DNA of 64,000 nucleotides from Fundidesulfovibrio magnetotacticus (lineage in GTDB: Bacteria > Desulfobacterota > Desulfovibrionia > Desulfovibrionales > Desulfovibrionaceae). The stretch covers positions 62,001 through 126,000 of the forward strand of contig NZ_BLTE01000009.1 in the NCBI RefSeq assembly GCF_013019105.1, read 5' to 3'. A model generated the notes under the pieces. It worked only from the letters and a program-made list of their open reading frames with translations, ran no database searches and was not told the origin of the DNA. The position numbers were made by a program, and so were the translations under genes. Shown piece by piece: positions 9,500 to 19,524 of the stretch (position 1 is the first letter of the stretch; every line of letters begins with the position of its first letter).

Positions 9500-9525
9500 A
9501 ATGGACTTGCATACTAATTTCAGGG
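9500..9525 (-). promoter_or_regulatory. Sigma-32-like heat-shock promoter for clpB
   Basis: On the minus strand CCTGAAA (plus positions 9519-9525) is followed after 11 bases by GTCCATTT (9500-9507). The sigma-32 consensus is CTTGAAA with CCCCATNT, so 6 of 7 and 6 of 8 bases agree, with the spacer about one base short. This is the only AT-rich patch in the 365-base gap upstream of clpB. Confidence 0.4.
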
Positions 9526-9632
9526 GCCGTCCCCGACCCGATCCGTCGATACAACCGGGACCTGCCCGCGCGCGGGGCAGGGAGGCTGACCCCGAGCCGC
9601 CACAAGACGTCGAACCGGAGCCCGGCCCTGCG

Positions 9633-9950
9633 TCAGACCAGGCGCTCCAGATCCCGCACGCGCTTTTCCAGCCCCTCGATGCGTTCCAGCAGGTCCACGA
9701 TGATGGACCCGCCCACGGGGTTGATCTCCAGATCGGCGCACAGCCGCGAGAGCTTCTTCACCCGGTACACGTCGCGCTGGCGGAACAGGTAGGCGCTGCC
9801 CTCCGTACGCTGGGGCGCGAGCCACCCCAGTTCGATCAGCTCCCCCACGAACGAGGGATGCAGCCCCGTCAGCTCCAGGAACTGCGCCCAGGCGATCAGG
9901 CTCGACTTGGCGGGCAGGCCGCTTCCGTACACGATGGTCACGCCGGTCAT
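9633..9950 (-). CDS. cbpM: Chaperone modulator CbpM-like, MerR-type helix-turn-helix protein
   Basis: 105 residues. A MerR-type winged-helix region (residues about 15-75) is followed by a short C-terminal coiled coil (RIEGLEKRVRDLERLV). CbpM binds the J-domain of CbpA and inhibits its co-chaperone and DNA-binding activity. It begins 13 bases after the cbpA stop codon behind a strong GGGAGG ribosome-binding site, the usual cbpA-cbpM order. A MerR-family transcription factor role is a less likely alternative. A GC-rich imperfect hairpin at about 9562-9581 could end its transcript. Confidence 0.75.
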   Translation of the reverse strand: MTGVTIVYGSGLPAKSSLIAWAQFLELTGLHPSFVGELIELGWLAPQRTEGSAYLFRQRDVYRVKKLSRLCADLEINPVGGSIIVDLLERIEGLEKRVRDLERLV

Positions 9951-9963
9951 GGCTGCCTCCCGA

Positions 9964-10956
9964 TCAATGCTGCTCGCGCGGGTTGAAATCCGAAATCCTT
10001 GCCAGCTCCTCCCAGAGCGCGCGCTGCGGCTCGGTGAGGTTCTTGGGCGTCTGCACCATCACGCGCACGAACTGGTCGCCCCGCCCGGCCTTGCCCAGCA
10101 GGCCCTTGCCGCGCAGGCGCATCTTGCGCCCCGAGCCGATGCCCGGCGGAATGGTCATGTCCACCTCGCCGTCCAGGGTGGGCACCCGCACCGTGGCCCC
10201 CAGCGCGGCCTCCCAGGGAGCCAGCGGCACGTCCACCACCACGTTCACGTCCTCGAGCTTGAAGCGCGAGTGTGGGCGGATCATCACCCTGAGGTACAAA
10301 TCCCCCGCCGGGCCGCCCCCGAAGCCGGAATTGCCCTGGCCCGCCAGGCGGATCTTCGCGCCGTCGCGCACTCCGGCCGGGATGTTCACGGAGAGCGTCT
10401 TGGGCTTGAGGTAGGGCCTGCCGTCCGGGCCGTAGGCCTCCTCCTGGAGCGTGATGGCCTTGGAGCCGCCGTGGTAGGCCTCCTCAAGGGTAAGCTCCAG
10501 CGCGGCCTCGGCGTCCTGGCCCCGGGAGGGGCGGCGCTGCCCCTGACCGCCGAAGCCCTGGCCTCCGAAACTTTGGCCTCCGAACCCGCCCATGCCCCCG
10601 GACGCGCCGAAGATGGTCTGGAAAAAGTCCGAGAAGCCGCCCATGTCGAACTGCTGCCCGCCGGGGCCGCCCGCGCCACCGAAGTGGAAGCGCATGTTCT
10701 CGTAGCCCGGGGGCGGCTGGAAGTTCTGGCCGTGCTGCCAGTTGGGGCCGAGCTGGTCGTAGAGCTTGCGCTTCTCGGGGTCGCGCAGCACCTCGTAGGC
10801 CTCGTTGATGTCCTTGAACTTGCCCTCGGCCGTGCAGTCGCCCGGGTTGAGATCGGGATGGCACGTGCGGGCAAGCTTTTTGAAGGCCTTGGAAATCTCC
10901 TCCTGGGAGGCCGACTTGGTGACGCCCAGGAGCTTGTAGTAGTCTTTGTATTCCAC
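9964..10956 (-). CDS. cbpA: DnaJ-class co-chaperone, CbpA-like
   Basis: 330 residues with a GTG start at 10956, supported by AAAGGA at suitable spacing and by the J-domain beginning immediately (EYKDYYKLLGV). The J-domain carries HPD at residues 33-35. A Gly/Phe-rich linker (about 85-165, with repeated FGGQ/GFGG units) and the two C-terminal substrate-binding domains follow. The CxxCxGxG zinc domain of true DnaJ is absent, which makes it CbpA type. It should stimulate DnaK ATPase. First gene of the cbpA-cbpM unit, with a promoter visible at 11001-11028. Confidence 0.88.
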   Translation of the reverse strand: MEYKDYYKLLGVTKSASQEEISKAFKKLARTCHPDLNPGDCTAEGKFKDINEAYEVLRDPEKRKLYDQLGPNWQHGQNFQPPPGYENMRFHFGGAGGPGGQQFDMGGFSDFFQTIFGASGGMGGFGGQSFGGQGFGGQGQRRPSRGQDAEAALELTLEEAYHGGSKAITLQEEAYGPDGRPYLKPKTLSVNIPAGVRDGAKIRLAGQGNSGFGGGPAGDLYLRVMIRPHSRFKLEDVNVVVDVPLAPWEAALGATVRVPTLDGEVDMTIPPGIGSGRKMRLRGKGLLGKAGRGDQFVRVMVQTPKNLTEPQRALWEELARISDFNPREQH

Positions 10957-11000
10957 GTAATTGTCCTTTGATCGAAGGCGTTGCCCGGCTGCAAGTTTAC

Positions 11001-11028
11001 ATAATAATGCGCCCCTGGATTCCGTCAA
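11001..11028 (-). promoter_or_regulatory. Promoter of cbpA-cbpM
   Basis: On the minus strand TTGACG (plus 11023-11028) and TATTAT (11001-11006) are separated by 16 bases, a good sigma-70 match. It lies 45 bases upstream of the cbpA GTG. The preceding C of CTTGAC and a CATT element before the -10 also partly fit a heat-shock sigma factor. Confidence 0.5.
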
Positions 11029-11223
11029 GGACGCCCCGGGCGCTTCGACCGATTTCCCTATACACCAAACGCGCGCGGACGGAACAGACCCCGCGCGGCG
11101 GGAGCCCGGGGACCGGCGCTCCGCAAGGGGGGCCGCCGCGCGGAGCCAGCCCGGTTCGGGCGGCCTTGCCCCCTGGGCACGGTCGACGTTGCAATCCGAG
11201 GCCAGTCGGGCTAGCACGCCCCC

Positions 11224-11928
11224 ATGCCAAAGGACGAATTCAACAATCCCTTCGGGGCGCTCAAAAGCCTCAAGCTCAAGAAGAAGGACAAGCCCAAGCC
11301 GCCCCCGCCGCCCAAACCCGCGCCCGCGGCCGAGCCCCCGGCCGACGACGGCGACCTCTTCGCCCAGGCCATGGCCGGGGTGAACCGCATGGGCGCGGAG
11401 GCCACCGGCCGCCAGGTGGTCGCGCGCGTGCGCCCCACCGTTCCCCCGCCGCCGACGGACCCCGACGCCGAGGTGCGCGCGAAATTGGCCGACCTTGTCT
11501 CGGGCAAGGTGGAATTCGAACTGGAGTTCACCGACGAGTACGTGCAGGGCTTCGTCAAGGGCATGGACCAGAAGCTCTTCCGCCAGCTCAAAGCGGGCCA
11601 TTACAGCCCCGAAGCCCACCTGGACCTGCACGGCCTCAACGCCGACCAGGCTTACGAGGGCCTGCTGCACTTCATGCGCGACGCCTATTTCAAGGGCAGG
11701 CGCACCATCCTGCTCATCCCCGGCCGGGGCATGAACTCCCCGGGCGGCATGCCGGTGCTCAAGCAGGAGCTCAAAAGCTGGCTCACGCGAGACCCCCTCA
11801 AGCGGGTGGTGCTGGCCTTCTGCACGGCCCAGGCGCGCCACGGCGGGGCCGGGGCGCTCTACGTGATGCTCCGGCAGCGCAAGAAGACCGAGGGCAAGAT
11901 CAAGTGGGACAACTGGTGGGGGGAGTAG
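11224..11928 (+). CDS. Smr domain protein
   Basis: 234 residues. A Lys/Pro-rich disordered N-terminus (about 15-45) leads to a C-terminal Smr domain with the diagnostic LDLHG (D134-L-H136-G) and a later GRGMNS loop. Stand-alone Smr proteins of the SmrA/YdaL type are DNA- or RNA-binding nicking endonucleases; some Smr domains cleave mRNA on collided ribosomes. It lies opposite the cbpA promoter region. The sequence does not show which nucleic acid it acts on. Confidence 0.8.
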   Translation: MPKDEFNNPFGALKSLKLKKKDKPKPPPPPKPAPAAEPPADDGDLFAQAMAGVNRMGAEATGRQVVARVRPTVPPPPTDPDAEVRAKLADLVSGKVEFELEFTDEYVQGFVKGMDQKLFRQLKAGHYSPEAHLDLHGLNADQAYEGLLHFMRDAYFKGRRTILLIPGRGMNSPGGMPVLKQELKSWLTRDPLKRVVLAFCTAQARHGGAGALYVMLRQRKKTEGKIKWDNWWGE

Positions 11929-12041
11929 GACCTCCCCGAACCGCCTGACCGACCGCCCGATGGCGGGGATCGCCAGCCCCGCCCGAGCCAGACGGCAGAC
12001 CGTAAGGCGTGGCCCGGCGACTGCCCGGCGAGACGCTCCCT

Positions 12042-13019
12042 CTACTCCCGCCTGCCCCTGCGCGGATGCGTAACGCCCTCGCCGAAGATCGCGTCGTAGA
12101 GCGCCGTGTCGCCGCTGCGTGAGTCGAAGCACTCATGGCTGGTCACGGCCCGTCCCGAGGCCAGCAGGTCGCTCACCGTCACGAAGCGGTAGCCCCTGGC
12201 CTTGAGTTCCGGCAGGATGGACTCCAGGGCCTTGGCCGTGCCGTGGCCGTTGCCGTTGCCGTGGGCCAGCACGATGGACCCGGGCCGCGCCAGGCGCAGC
12301 ACGTCCCGGGCGATGGCCTCGGGCGCGCGCTTGCCCGCGTCCATGGTGTTCACGTCCCACTGCACTGCGGCGAGCCCCATCCCGGCCAGCATTTCCAATG
12401 CCTCGGGCCTGCAGCGCCCGTAGGGGAAGCGGAACACCCGGATGGACTTCGGCGCGGCGGCTGCCGCCTCGGGCATCCCCTTGGCCGCGGCCAGGGCCTC
12501 CAGCTCATCCCGGGCCTGCTCGTACTGGGCCTGGGTCCAGTCCAGCTGTTCGCGCATGCGCTCCCTGGAGAGCACCGCGAAGTTGCCGTGGGTCCAGGCG
12601 TGGCTGCCGATCTCGAAGCGGGGATCGGCCATGAGCTGCAGGGTCCGTTCCGGGTGGGAGCGCATCCACCGCCCCGAGAGAAAGAACGTGGCCGCCGCGC
12701 CGTGGGCGCGAAGGACGTCCACCAGTGCCCCGTCGTAGCCCGCGCGCTGGTCGGAGAGTTCGCAGAGGTCGAAGGTGAGGGCCACGAGCTTCTCGCCCCC
12801 CGTGTCCACGCGGCGAATGGAGCCCCGCAGGTTCTGGGGCAGCGGCGGGAGGGCGAGGCGCGGTTCGCTCCGGGCCGGGCCGGTGGGGTCCGGCGTTCCC
12901 AGGCGGCCTGCGCGCTCCTCGCCGGGGCGAGCGGCCAGTTCGGCGGGCGTCCAGAGCTGCTGCGCGTCCGCCGTCTGGGCAAACGCGAAGAGGCAAAGGA
13001 ACAACAAGACGCAACGCAT
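12042..13019 (-). CDS. Secreted polysaccharide deacetylase (NodB homology domain)
   Basis: 325 residues. A clear signal peptide (MRCVLLFLCLFAFAQTADAQ) indicates export. The NodB domain spans about residues 95-310: motif 1 is LTFDLCE, motif 2 SHAWTHG with the two metal histidines, then FRFPYGRC and the IVLAHGNG motif. Motif 1 normally reads TFDDG; here the second Asp is replaced, as in a recognised TFDLCE subgroup. The enzyme should deacetylate GlcNAc-type polysaccharide or peptidoglycan in the periplasm. The start has GGAGG five bases upstream. Confidence 0.82.
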   Translation of the reverse strand: MRCVLLFLCLFAFAQTADAQQLWTPAELAARPGEERAGRLGTPDPTGPARSEPRLALPPLPQNLRGSIRRVDTGGEKLVALTFDLCELSDQRAGYDGALVDVLRAHGAAATFFLSGRWMRSHPERTLQLMADPRFEIGSHAWTHGNFAVLSRERMREQLDWTQAQYEQARDELEALAAAKGMPEAAAAAPKSIRVFRFPYGRCRPEALEMLAGMGLAAVQWDVNTMDAGKRAPEAIARDVLRLARPGSIVLAHGNGNGHGTAKALESILPELKARGYRFVTVSDLLASGRAVTSHECFDSRSGDTALYDAIFGEGVTHPRRGRRE

Positions 13020-13261
13020 GGAGCCTCCGGATCGGGCGAAGCCCGGCGCACCGGGCCACCCCGCTCTACTCCCGCCGTCAGCCGGGGGCAAGCCCGGCCG
13101 CGTGGGGACGCCAAGCGTCCGCGAACCGCCTGGAGCGGCACACCCGTTGCCTCGCGCCGCCCCCGGCGCTATGGATGGCCCTTCGCGCACGCGCCGACAG
13201 GCCTCCCGGAGCGCACCGCGCCCCCACCAACCGGCCACGCCGCATCGAGAAAGGACCGCTC

Positions 13262-14392
13262 GTGAACCTGCCTCCCTTCCTGCTGGAACGCTACTTCGCC
13301 GAGCACGAATTCTCCGCCCCGCACCTGCTGTGCGTCTCCGACTGCGAAGCCCTGACCGTGGGCCAGCTCCTGGACCTGGAGCCGGGCGGCCGGGAGGCCC
13401 TGGAGCGCCTGCCCCTGGGCTACTCGGAATCGGCCGGGCATCCGGAGCTGCGAGCCCTGATCGCCGGGCTCCACGGGGGCCTCGCGCCCGAGGACGTGCT
13501 CGTGCACGTAGGCGCGCAGGAAGCGGTGTTCACCTTCGCGACGGCCCTGCTGGAGCCGGGGGACGAGGTGGTGGTGCACGTGCCGTGCTACCAGTCGCTC
13601 TTCCAGGTGGCGGCCTCTCGCGGCTGCCGGGTGATCCCCTGGACCGCCCGGGAGGAGAACGGCTGGCTCCCGGACCCGGACGAACTGGAATCCCTGATGG
13701 GCGAACGCACCCGGGCCGTGGTGCTCAACTTCCCGCACAACCCCACGGGCGCCCGCCTGGACAGGTCAGGCTTGGAGCGCGTGGCGCGGATCGCCGCCCG
13801 CCGGGGCTGCTGGCTCTTCTCCGACGAAGTGTACCGTTTCCTTGAATACGGCCCGGGCGAGACGGCCCAGCCCGCCTGCGAACTCTACGAGCGGGCTGTG
13901 TCGCTGGGCGTGATGAGCAAATCCTTCGGGCTGGCCGGGCTGCGCGTGGGCTGGGCAGCCTGCCGCGACCGGGGGCTCCTGGCGGAGATGGCCCGCGTGA
14001 AGGACTACACCACCATCTGCGGCACGGCCCCCGGCGAGTTCCTGGCCTGCCTGGCCCTGCGCCGCCGCGAACAGGTGCTCGAACGCACGCGGGCCGTCAC
14101 CCTGGGCAACCTGGAGCTGCTGCGGGGCTTCATGGAGCGCCGCAAGGACCTGCTGCACTGGGTGGAGCCCTCCGGCGGCCCCATCGCCTTCCCGCGCCTG
14201 GCCTCGGGCGCGGACGCACGCCCCTTCTGCGAGGCGGCCCTGGCCGCGACGGGGGTGCTCCTGCTGCCCGGGGCGCTCTACGGCGAGGCCTGGAAGGCCC
14301 ACTTCCGCGTGGGCTTCGGGCGCGCCGGGTTCGCCGCCGGACTGGCGGCCCTTGAGCCCTGGCTGGCCTCCGGCCGGGCCTGCGCGAGTTGA
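13262..14392 (+). CDS. PLP-dependent aminotransferase, class I/II
   Basis: 376 residues from a GTG at 13262 with AAAGGA seven bases upstream; the longer ORF start would add a low-complexity tail. Fold-type I features: HNPTGARL, the DEVYR aspartate segment, the PLP lysine K220 in MSKSFGLAGLR and a late FRVGFGR arginine motif. The substrate cannot be fixed from sequence. It is followed at once by an amino-acid ABC importer on the same strand, so a role in amino-acid use is reasonable but unproven. Confidence 0.82.
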   Translation: MNLPPFLLERYFAEHEFSAPHLLCVSDCEALTVGQLLDLEPGGREALERLPLGYSESAGHPELRALIAGLHGGLAPEDVLVHVGAQEAVFTFATALLEPGDEVVVHVPCYQSLFQVAASRGCRVIPWTAREENGWLPDPDELESLMGERTRAVVLNFPHNPTGARLDRSGLERVARIAARRGCWLFSDEVYRFLEYGPGETAQPACELYERAVSLGVMSKSFGLAGLRVGWAACRDRGLLAEMARVKDYTTICGTAPGEFLACLALRRREQVLERTRAVTLGNLELLRGFMERRKDLLHWVEPSGGPIAFPRLASGADARPFCEAALAATGVLLLPGALYGEAWKAHFRVGFGRAGFAAGLAALEPWLASGRACAS

Positions 14393-14529
14393 CGCTTTTC
14401 GTCGGAATAGGCTTGAATTTTTCCTGGATTTTGACAAAACTTTCCGGTCCCGTGACGCTCACGCGACCGTGCGCGGCCAGCCTGGAAAAGGTCCGCGACG
14501 CAGCCAACGTTTCAACCACGGAGAAAGCA

Positions 14530-15267
14530 ATGCGCAAAATCGTCGTACTGGCCGCCCTGATCGCCCTGTTCTCCGCCCAGTCCGTCTGGGCCAAGACCAT
14601 CGTGTTCGCCACCGACGCCACCTGGCCCCCCATGGAGTTCGTGGGACCCGACAAACAGATCACCGGCTTCGCCATCGACTACATGAAAGCCGCGGGCAAG
14701 GAAGCCGGGTTCACCGCCGACTTCAAGGCCGTGGCCTGGGACGGCATCTTCGCTGGCCTGGCCGCCGGCAAGTACGACGCCATCTGCTCCTCCGTGTCCA
14801 TCACCGAAGAGCGCAAGGGCACCATGGACTTCAGCACCCCCTACTTCAAGGTGCGCCAGGCCCTGGTGGTCCCCGCCGACTCCAAGGCCAAGACCCTGGC
14901 CGACATGAAGGGCAAGACCCTGGGCGCCCAGATCTCCACCACCGGCCACTTCGCCGTGAAGAAGGCCGAAGGCGTGAAGGACAAGTCCTACGACGAAGTG
15001 GGCTTGGCCATCGAAGACCTCTTCAACGGCCGCATCGACGGCGTGGTCTGCGACGACCCCGTCGCCGCCCAGTACGCCCTGCAGAACGACAAGTACAAGG
15101 GCAAGCTCAAGATCGCCGCCATCATCGAGTCCGGCGAGGACGAGTTCTACGGCATCGCCCTCAAGAAGGGCGACAAGGAGAACCTGGCCCTCATCAACAA
15201 GGGCATCGAGGCCGTGAAGGCCAAGGGCATCGAGAAGGAACTCATCAAGAAGTGGATCGGCCAGTAG
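14530..15267 (+). CDS. Polar amino acid ABC transporter, periplasmic substrate-binding protein
   Basis: 245 residues with a signal peptide (MRKIVVLAALIALFSAQSVWA). Family 3 solute-binding domain: ATDATWPPMEF at the start, CSSVSITEERKG in the ligand loop, and DPVAAQYAL. It captures an amino acid and delivers it to the permease encoded next. GGAGAAA provides the ribosome-binding site. The 137 bases upstream contain a TTGACA at 14431, but no convincing -10 follows. Confidence 0.9.
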   Translation: MRKIVVLAALIALFSAQSVWAKTIVFATDATWPPMEFVGPDKQITGFAIDYMKAAGKEAGFTADFKAVAWDGIFAGLAAGKYDAICSSVSITEERKGTMDFSTPYFKVRQALVVPADSKAKTLADMKGKTLGAQISTTGHFAVKKAEGVKDKSYDEVGLAIEDLFNGRIDGVVCDDPVAAQYALQNDKYKGKLKIAAIIESGEDEFYGIALKKGDKENLALINKGIEAVKAKGIEKELIKKWIGQ

Positions 15268-15282
15268 ACCTGTAAATTCCCG

Positions 15283-15317
15283 AAGGGGAGGGACCAGAGC
15301 CCTCCCCTTCTTATTTT
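15283..15317 (+). terminator. Attenuating terminator between binding protein and permease genes
   Basis: Perfect 10-bp stem, aaggggaggg (15283-15292) with ccctcccctt (15300-15309), then TTCTTATTTT. Such partial terminators after a binding-protein gene commonly leave the permease and ATPase at lower levels. The permease start follows only 3 bases later. Confidence 0.75.
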
Positions 15318-15320
15318 CCC

Positions 15321-16101
15321 ATGCAAAGCCCACAGCAGAACGTACCCGTCATCGAGCAGCACGACGGCCCGGCCATCCCCCGCAAGTCCGACAAGGGGCT
15401 TGTCTCGGCGTGGTGGCTCTCCCTGGTCCTCTCCACCGGAACGCTGGCCTGGCTGGTCTTCGTGGAAAAGGGCGCGTACATGCGCCTGATCAAGTTCATC
15501 CCGGACGGAGTGCTCGTCACCTTCCAGGTGACGGTCTTCTCCATCGTGCTGGCCCTGTTGCTGGGCCTGCTCACGGGCCTGGGACGCGTCTCGCGCAACA
15601 AATGGATCAACCTGGTGGCCTCCACCTATGTGGAGATCGTGCGCGGCATCCCTCTCCTGGTGCAGCTTTTCTACATCTATTACGCCCTGGGGCGCTTCGT
15701 GCGCGTGCCCGACATGGTGGCCGCCGTCATCGCCATGGCCGTGTGCTACGGGGCCTACCTGGGAGAGATCTTCCGCGCGGGCATCCTGGCCATCGACAAG
15801 GGCCAGACCGAAGCCGCCCGCTCCCTGGGCTTCTCGCGCGCCCAGACCATGCGCTACGTCATCCTGCCCCAGGCCATGCGCATCATCCTGCCGCCCGTGG
15901 GCAACGAATTCATCATGCTGCTCAAGGACACCTCGCTGGTCTCCATTCTCGCCGTGGCCGACCTCCTGCGCCGCGGACGAGAGTTCGCCTCGGAATCGTT
16001 CCTCTATTTCGAGACCTACACCGTGGTGGCCCTGGTGTACCTGATCATCACCCTGATCCTGTCCAAAATGGTGTCCATGCTTGAAGAGAGGCTCTCCTTC
16101 T

Positions 16102-16115
<14 letters not shown>
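15321..16115 (+). CDS. Polar amino acid ABC transporter permease (HisM/GlnP family)
   Basis: 264 residues with about five membrane helices. The HEQRO-type signature [14 protein letters not shown] and the EAA loop, [21 protein letters not shown], mark it as an amino-acid type inner-membrane permease. A hydrophilic 28-residue N-terminus precedes the first helix. Its 3' end overlaps the ATPase gene by 14 bases. No strong ribosome-binding site is visible, because the start lies just after the terminator tail. Confidence 0.9.
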
Positions 16116-16842
<727 letters not shown>

Positions 16843-16850
16843 ACCGCGCC

Positions 16851-16882
16851 GGCGGCGCGCTCCCTTCGGGGAGCGCGCCGCC
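16851..16882 (+). terminator. Strong hairpin ending the amino-acid importer operon
   Basis: Perfect 14-bp stem, ggcggcgcgctccc and gggagcgcgccgcc, closed by a TTCG tetraloop. There is no T-run, so it may need Rho or act mainly as an mRNA 3'-end stabiliser. The remaining 212 bases to the terC gene show no further signal; I looked for and did not see a yybP-ykoY manganese riboswitch. Confidence 0.6.
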
Positions 16883-17094
16883 CCGTTCGCGCCCGCCTTT
16901 CCGCGCGGCCACGCAGTTCCCCGGCCTGTCCCACTCCTGCCGACCCTCCCCTATCCCCCGCTCGCCGAAGACGGATTCCGTGACTTCCCACGGAACCATG
17001 CACCGGTCCCGACGCCCCCGCCTCTCCCCTTGCGCCCGGCCGTCCGGATCGTTACAAACCGGCAATCCTGACCTGAACCCCAACCACCCGCACC

Positions 17095-17805
17095 ATGGAA
17101 CTCTTCTCCGCCGCCAACATCATCGCCTTCCTGACGCTCTCCGCCCTGGAGATCGTGCTGGGCATCGACAACATCGTCTTCATCGCCATCATCTCCAATC
17201 GCCTGCCCGCGGAACAGCAGTCCCGCGCGCGTCGCATCGGCCTGCTGCTGGCCATGGGCACGCGCATCCTGCTCCTGCTCTCCATCACCTGGGTGATGCG
17301 CCTCACGGCGCCGCTCTTCGCCGTGCTGGGCACCGAGTTTTCCGGGCGCGACCTGATTCTCCTGGCGGGCGGATTGTTCCTGATCGCCAAGTCCACCTTC
17401 GAGATCCACGAAAAGTTCGAGCACCACGCCCACGACGAGGACTCCGCCCCGAAAAAGGCCCTCTCCTACGCCTCGGCCGTGACCCAGATCGCCATCCTGG
17501 ACATCATCTTCTCGCTGGATTCGGTGATCACCGCCGTGGGCATGTCCGGCGAGATCGTGGTGATGGTGGCGGCCGTGGTGGCGGCCGTGATCGTGATGAT
17601 GGTCTTCGCCGACCCGGTGAGCCACTTCGTGAAGCGCCACCCCACCATCCAGATGCTTGCGCTCTCGTTTCTGATCCTCATCGGCGTGTTCCTCATGGCC
17701 GAGGGCCTGGGCAAGCACATCGACCGGGGCTACATCTACTTCGCCATGGCCTTCTCCCTGGGCGTGGAGCTTTTGAACATGCGCACGCGGCCCAGGGAAG
17801 ACTGA
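17095..17805 (+). CDS. TerC family integral membrane protein
   Basis: 236 residues with about seven membrane helices. The family motifs EIVLGIDNIVFI near the N-terminus and DIIFSLDSVITAVGM mid-protein place acidic residues inside helices, typical of the TerC/Alx superfamily of metal-ion exporters, several of which export manganese. A His/Asp-rich cytoplasmic loop (EHHAHDED) could bind metal. No clear ribosome-binding site precedes the ATG. The substrate is by family inference only. Confidence 0.85.
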   Translation: MELFSAANIIAFLTLSALEIVLGIDNIVFIAIISNRLPAEQQSRARRIGLLLAMGTRILLLLSITWVMRLTAPLFAVLGTEFSGRDLILLAGGLFLIAKSTFEIHEKFEHHAHDEDSAPKKALSYASAVTQIAILDIIFSLDSVITAVGMSGEIVVMVAAVVAAVIVMMVFADPVSHFVKRHPTIQMLALSFLILIGVFLMAEGLGKHIDRGYIYFAMAFSLGVELLNMRTRPRED

Positions 17806-17884
17806 CGGCCCAACGGAAGCTGCTCCCTGGGGGTTCCCGCCCGGCCGCGCCCCGCACCGTGCCTTCCGCCGACGCGATGCGGCT

Positions 17885-17928
17885 CGGGAGTGCGGAGGGC
17901 GAAGCCCTTCGCCCGCCGGGGGCTTCTC
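17885..17928 (-). repeat. Intergenic repeat B, copy 2 (44 bp)
   Basis: Inverted-orientation partner of 5403-5446, with six mismatches over 44 positions by hand alignment. It lies between convergent terC and trpB2, just beyond the trpB2 terminator. Confidence 0.55.
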
Positions 17929-17950
17929 CCGCGACAAATTTCCCGCACGC

Positions 17951-17980
17951 GAAAGGCCGCCGGATCGCTCCGGCGGCCTC
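17951..17980 (-). terminator. Terminator of trpB2
   Basis: On the minus strand an 11-bp perfect stem, aggccgccgga with tccggcggcct (plus 17954-17979), has a GCGA loop and is followed by a short TT. It is placed 27 bases beyond the stop codon. Confidence 0.65.
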
Positions 17981-18006
17981 GCTCTGTTTCTCGTTCCTGC
18001 TCCACT

Positions 18007-19350
18007 CTAGTCGAACGTCGGGCAGGCCTTGAGGGACTCGTCGATGTCCTCCTGGGAGTGCTCGAAGTCCACCAGGTTGCCCTGCATGTAGGCGTCGTAG
18101 GAGGCCAGGTCCAGCAGGCCGTGGCCGGAGAAGAGGAACACCACGTTCTGGCCGGGCTCGGCCTCGCGGGCCACGTCGATGGCGGCCTTGATGGCGTGGG
18201 AGGTCTCCGGCGCGGGCAGGAAGCCCTCTGTGGCCTGGAACAGGCGCGCGGCCTCGAAGCAGTCGTTCTGGAAGTAGGAGCGGGCCTCCACGATGCCTTC
18301 GGCGGCCAGGTTGCACACGATGGGCGCGTCGCCGTGGTAGCGCAGGCCGCCCGCGTGGATGGGCGCGGGCATGTAGGCGTGCCCCAGGGTGTGCATCTTG
18401 AGCAGCGGCGTGAGCCTCGCCACGTCGCCGTAGTCGTAGCGGAACTGGCCCCTGGTCAGGGTGGGGCAGGCCTTGGGCTCGGCGGCGATGAAGCGGATCT
18501 TCTCGCCCGAGAGCTTGCGCGGCAGGAAGGGCAGCACCAGGCCGCCGAAGTTGCTGCCGCCGCCAACGCAGCCCACCAGGAAATCGGGCTTCTCGCCCGC
18601 CATGGCCAGCTGCTTCTCGGTCTCCAGGCCCACGATGGTCTGGTGGAGCACCACGTGGTTGAGCACGCTGCCCAGGGCGTACTTGGTGTCCTCGTGGGTG
18701 GCGGCGTCCTCCACGGCCTCGGAGATGGCCAGGCCCAGGGAGCCCTGGCAGTCCGGGTCCTTGGCCAGGATGTCGCGGCCGGTCTGGGTCTTGTCCGAGG
18801 GCGAGGGGAACACCTCGGCCCCGTAGGAGTTGATGAGAATGCGCCGGTAGGGTTTCTGGTTGTAGCTCACCTTGACCATGTAGACCGTGCACTGCAGGCC
18901 GAACATCTTGCAGGCGAAGGAGAGCGCCGTGCCCCACTGGCCGGCGCCGGTCTCTGTGGCCAGGCGCTTCACGCCCTCGCGGGCGTTGTAGTAGGCCTGG
19001 GGGATGGCGGTGTTGGGCTTGTGGGAGCCCGCCGGGGAGCGCGACTCGTCCTTGTAGAAGATCTTGCACTTCACGCCCAGGGCCTTCTCCAGCCTGTGGG
19101 CGCGCACCAGGGGGGTGGGCCTGAAGAGGCGGTAGATGTCCAGCACCGGCTCGGGGATGTCGATGCGCGCCTCGGGGCTCATCTCCTGCTCGATGACGGC
19201 CTGCGGGAAGATGGGGGCCAGCATGTCCGGGGTGACGGGCTTGCCGGAGCCGGGCTCCAGGGGCGGGGCCAGGGGGGTGGGCAGGTCGGGCAGGGCGTTG
19301 TACCACTGGCGGGGCATGTCCCGTTCGGGCAGGATGATCTTGGACTCCAT
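18007..19350 (-). CDS. TrpB2-type tryptophan synthase beta chain-like PLP enzyme
   Basis: 447 residues, matching the longer TrpB2 class (usual TrpB1 is about 400). The PLP lysine is K111 in GSHKPNTA and the phosphate loop is [11 protein letters not shown]. TrpB2 condenses indole with serine, and in many organisms acts as an indole-salvage enzyme without TrpA; here no trpA or other trp gene is adjacent. AAGGAAGG gives the ribosome-binding site and a dedicated terminator follows, so it is probably monocistronic. No leader peptide or T-box is visible upstream. Confidence 0.88.
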   Translation of the reverse strand: MESKIILPERDMPRQWYNALPDLPTPLAPPLEPGSGKPVTPDMLAPIFPQAVIEQEMSPEARIDIPEPVLDIYRLFRPTPLVRAHRLEKALGVKCKIFYKDESRSPAGSHKPNTAIPQAYYNAREGVKRLATETGAGQWGTALSFACKMFGLQCTVYMVKVSYNQKPYRRILINSYGAEVFPSPSDKTQTGRDILAKDPDCQGSLGLAISEAVEDAATHEDTKYALGSVLNHVVLHQTIVGLETEKQLAMAGEKPDFLVGCVGGGSNFGGLVLPFLPRKLSGEKIRFIAAEPKACPTLTRGQFRYDYGDVARLTPLLKMHTLGHAYMPAPIHAGGLRYHGDAPIVCNLAAEGIVEARSYFQNDCFEAARLFQATEGFLPAPETSHAIKAAIDVAREAEPGQNVVFLFSGHGLLDLASYDAYMQGNLVDFEHSQEDIDESLKACPTFD

Positions 19351-19524
19351 CGAAAGGCCTTCCTTTGGCTGGCGTTGTGGCGATACAAGGGGTTTCCGAC
19401 GTGGCGCAATGGCTAGCCGCCCGAAGGGAAGCCTGTCAAGCCGCGACGGGCGCGGCGGGGCAGGGAAATCCCGTCGCCAAGCGCGGTCCATTGCGCTATC
19501 CATTGCCAGGAGCAACGACCGCTC

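Noticed and set aside
12042-13019. Loss of deacetylase activity because motif 1 reads TFDLCE rather than TFDDG
   Set aside because: This variant is a recognised subgroup and the other motifs, including both metal histidines, are intact, so inactivity cannot be claimed.
14431-14454. TTGACA as a promoter for the amino-acid binding protein gene
   Set aside because: No acceptable -10 element lies 16 to 18 bases downstream.
16883-17094. Possible manganese (yybP-ykoY) riboswitch before terC
   Set aside because: The conserved helix and loop sequences of that class are not present in the 212-base leader.
18007-19524. Tryptophan attenuator or T-box upstream of trpB2
   Set aside because: No leader peptide with Trp codons, no T-box motif and no terminator/antiterminator pair are visible in the 174 bases upstream.
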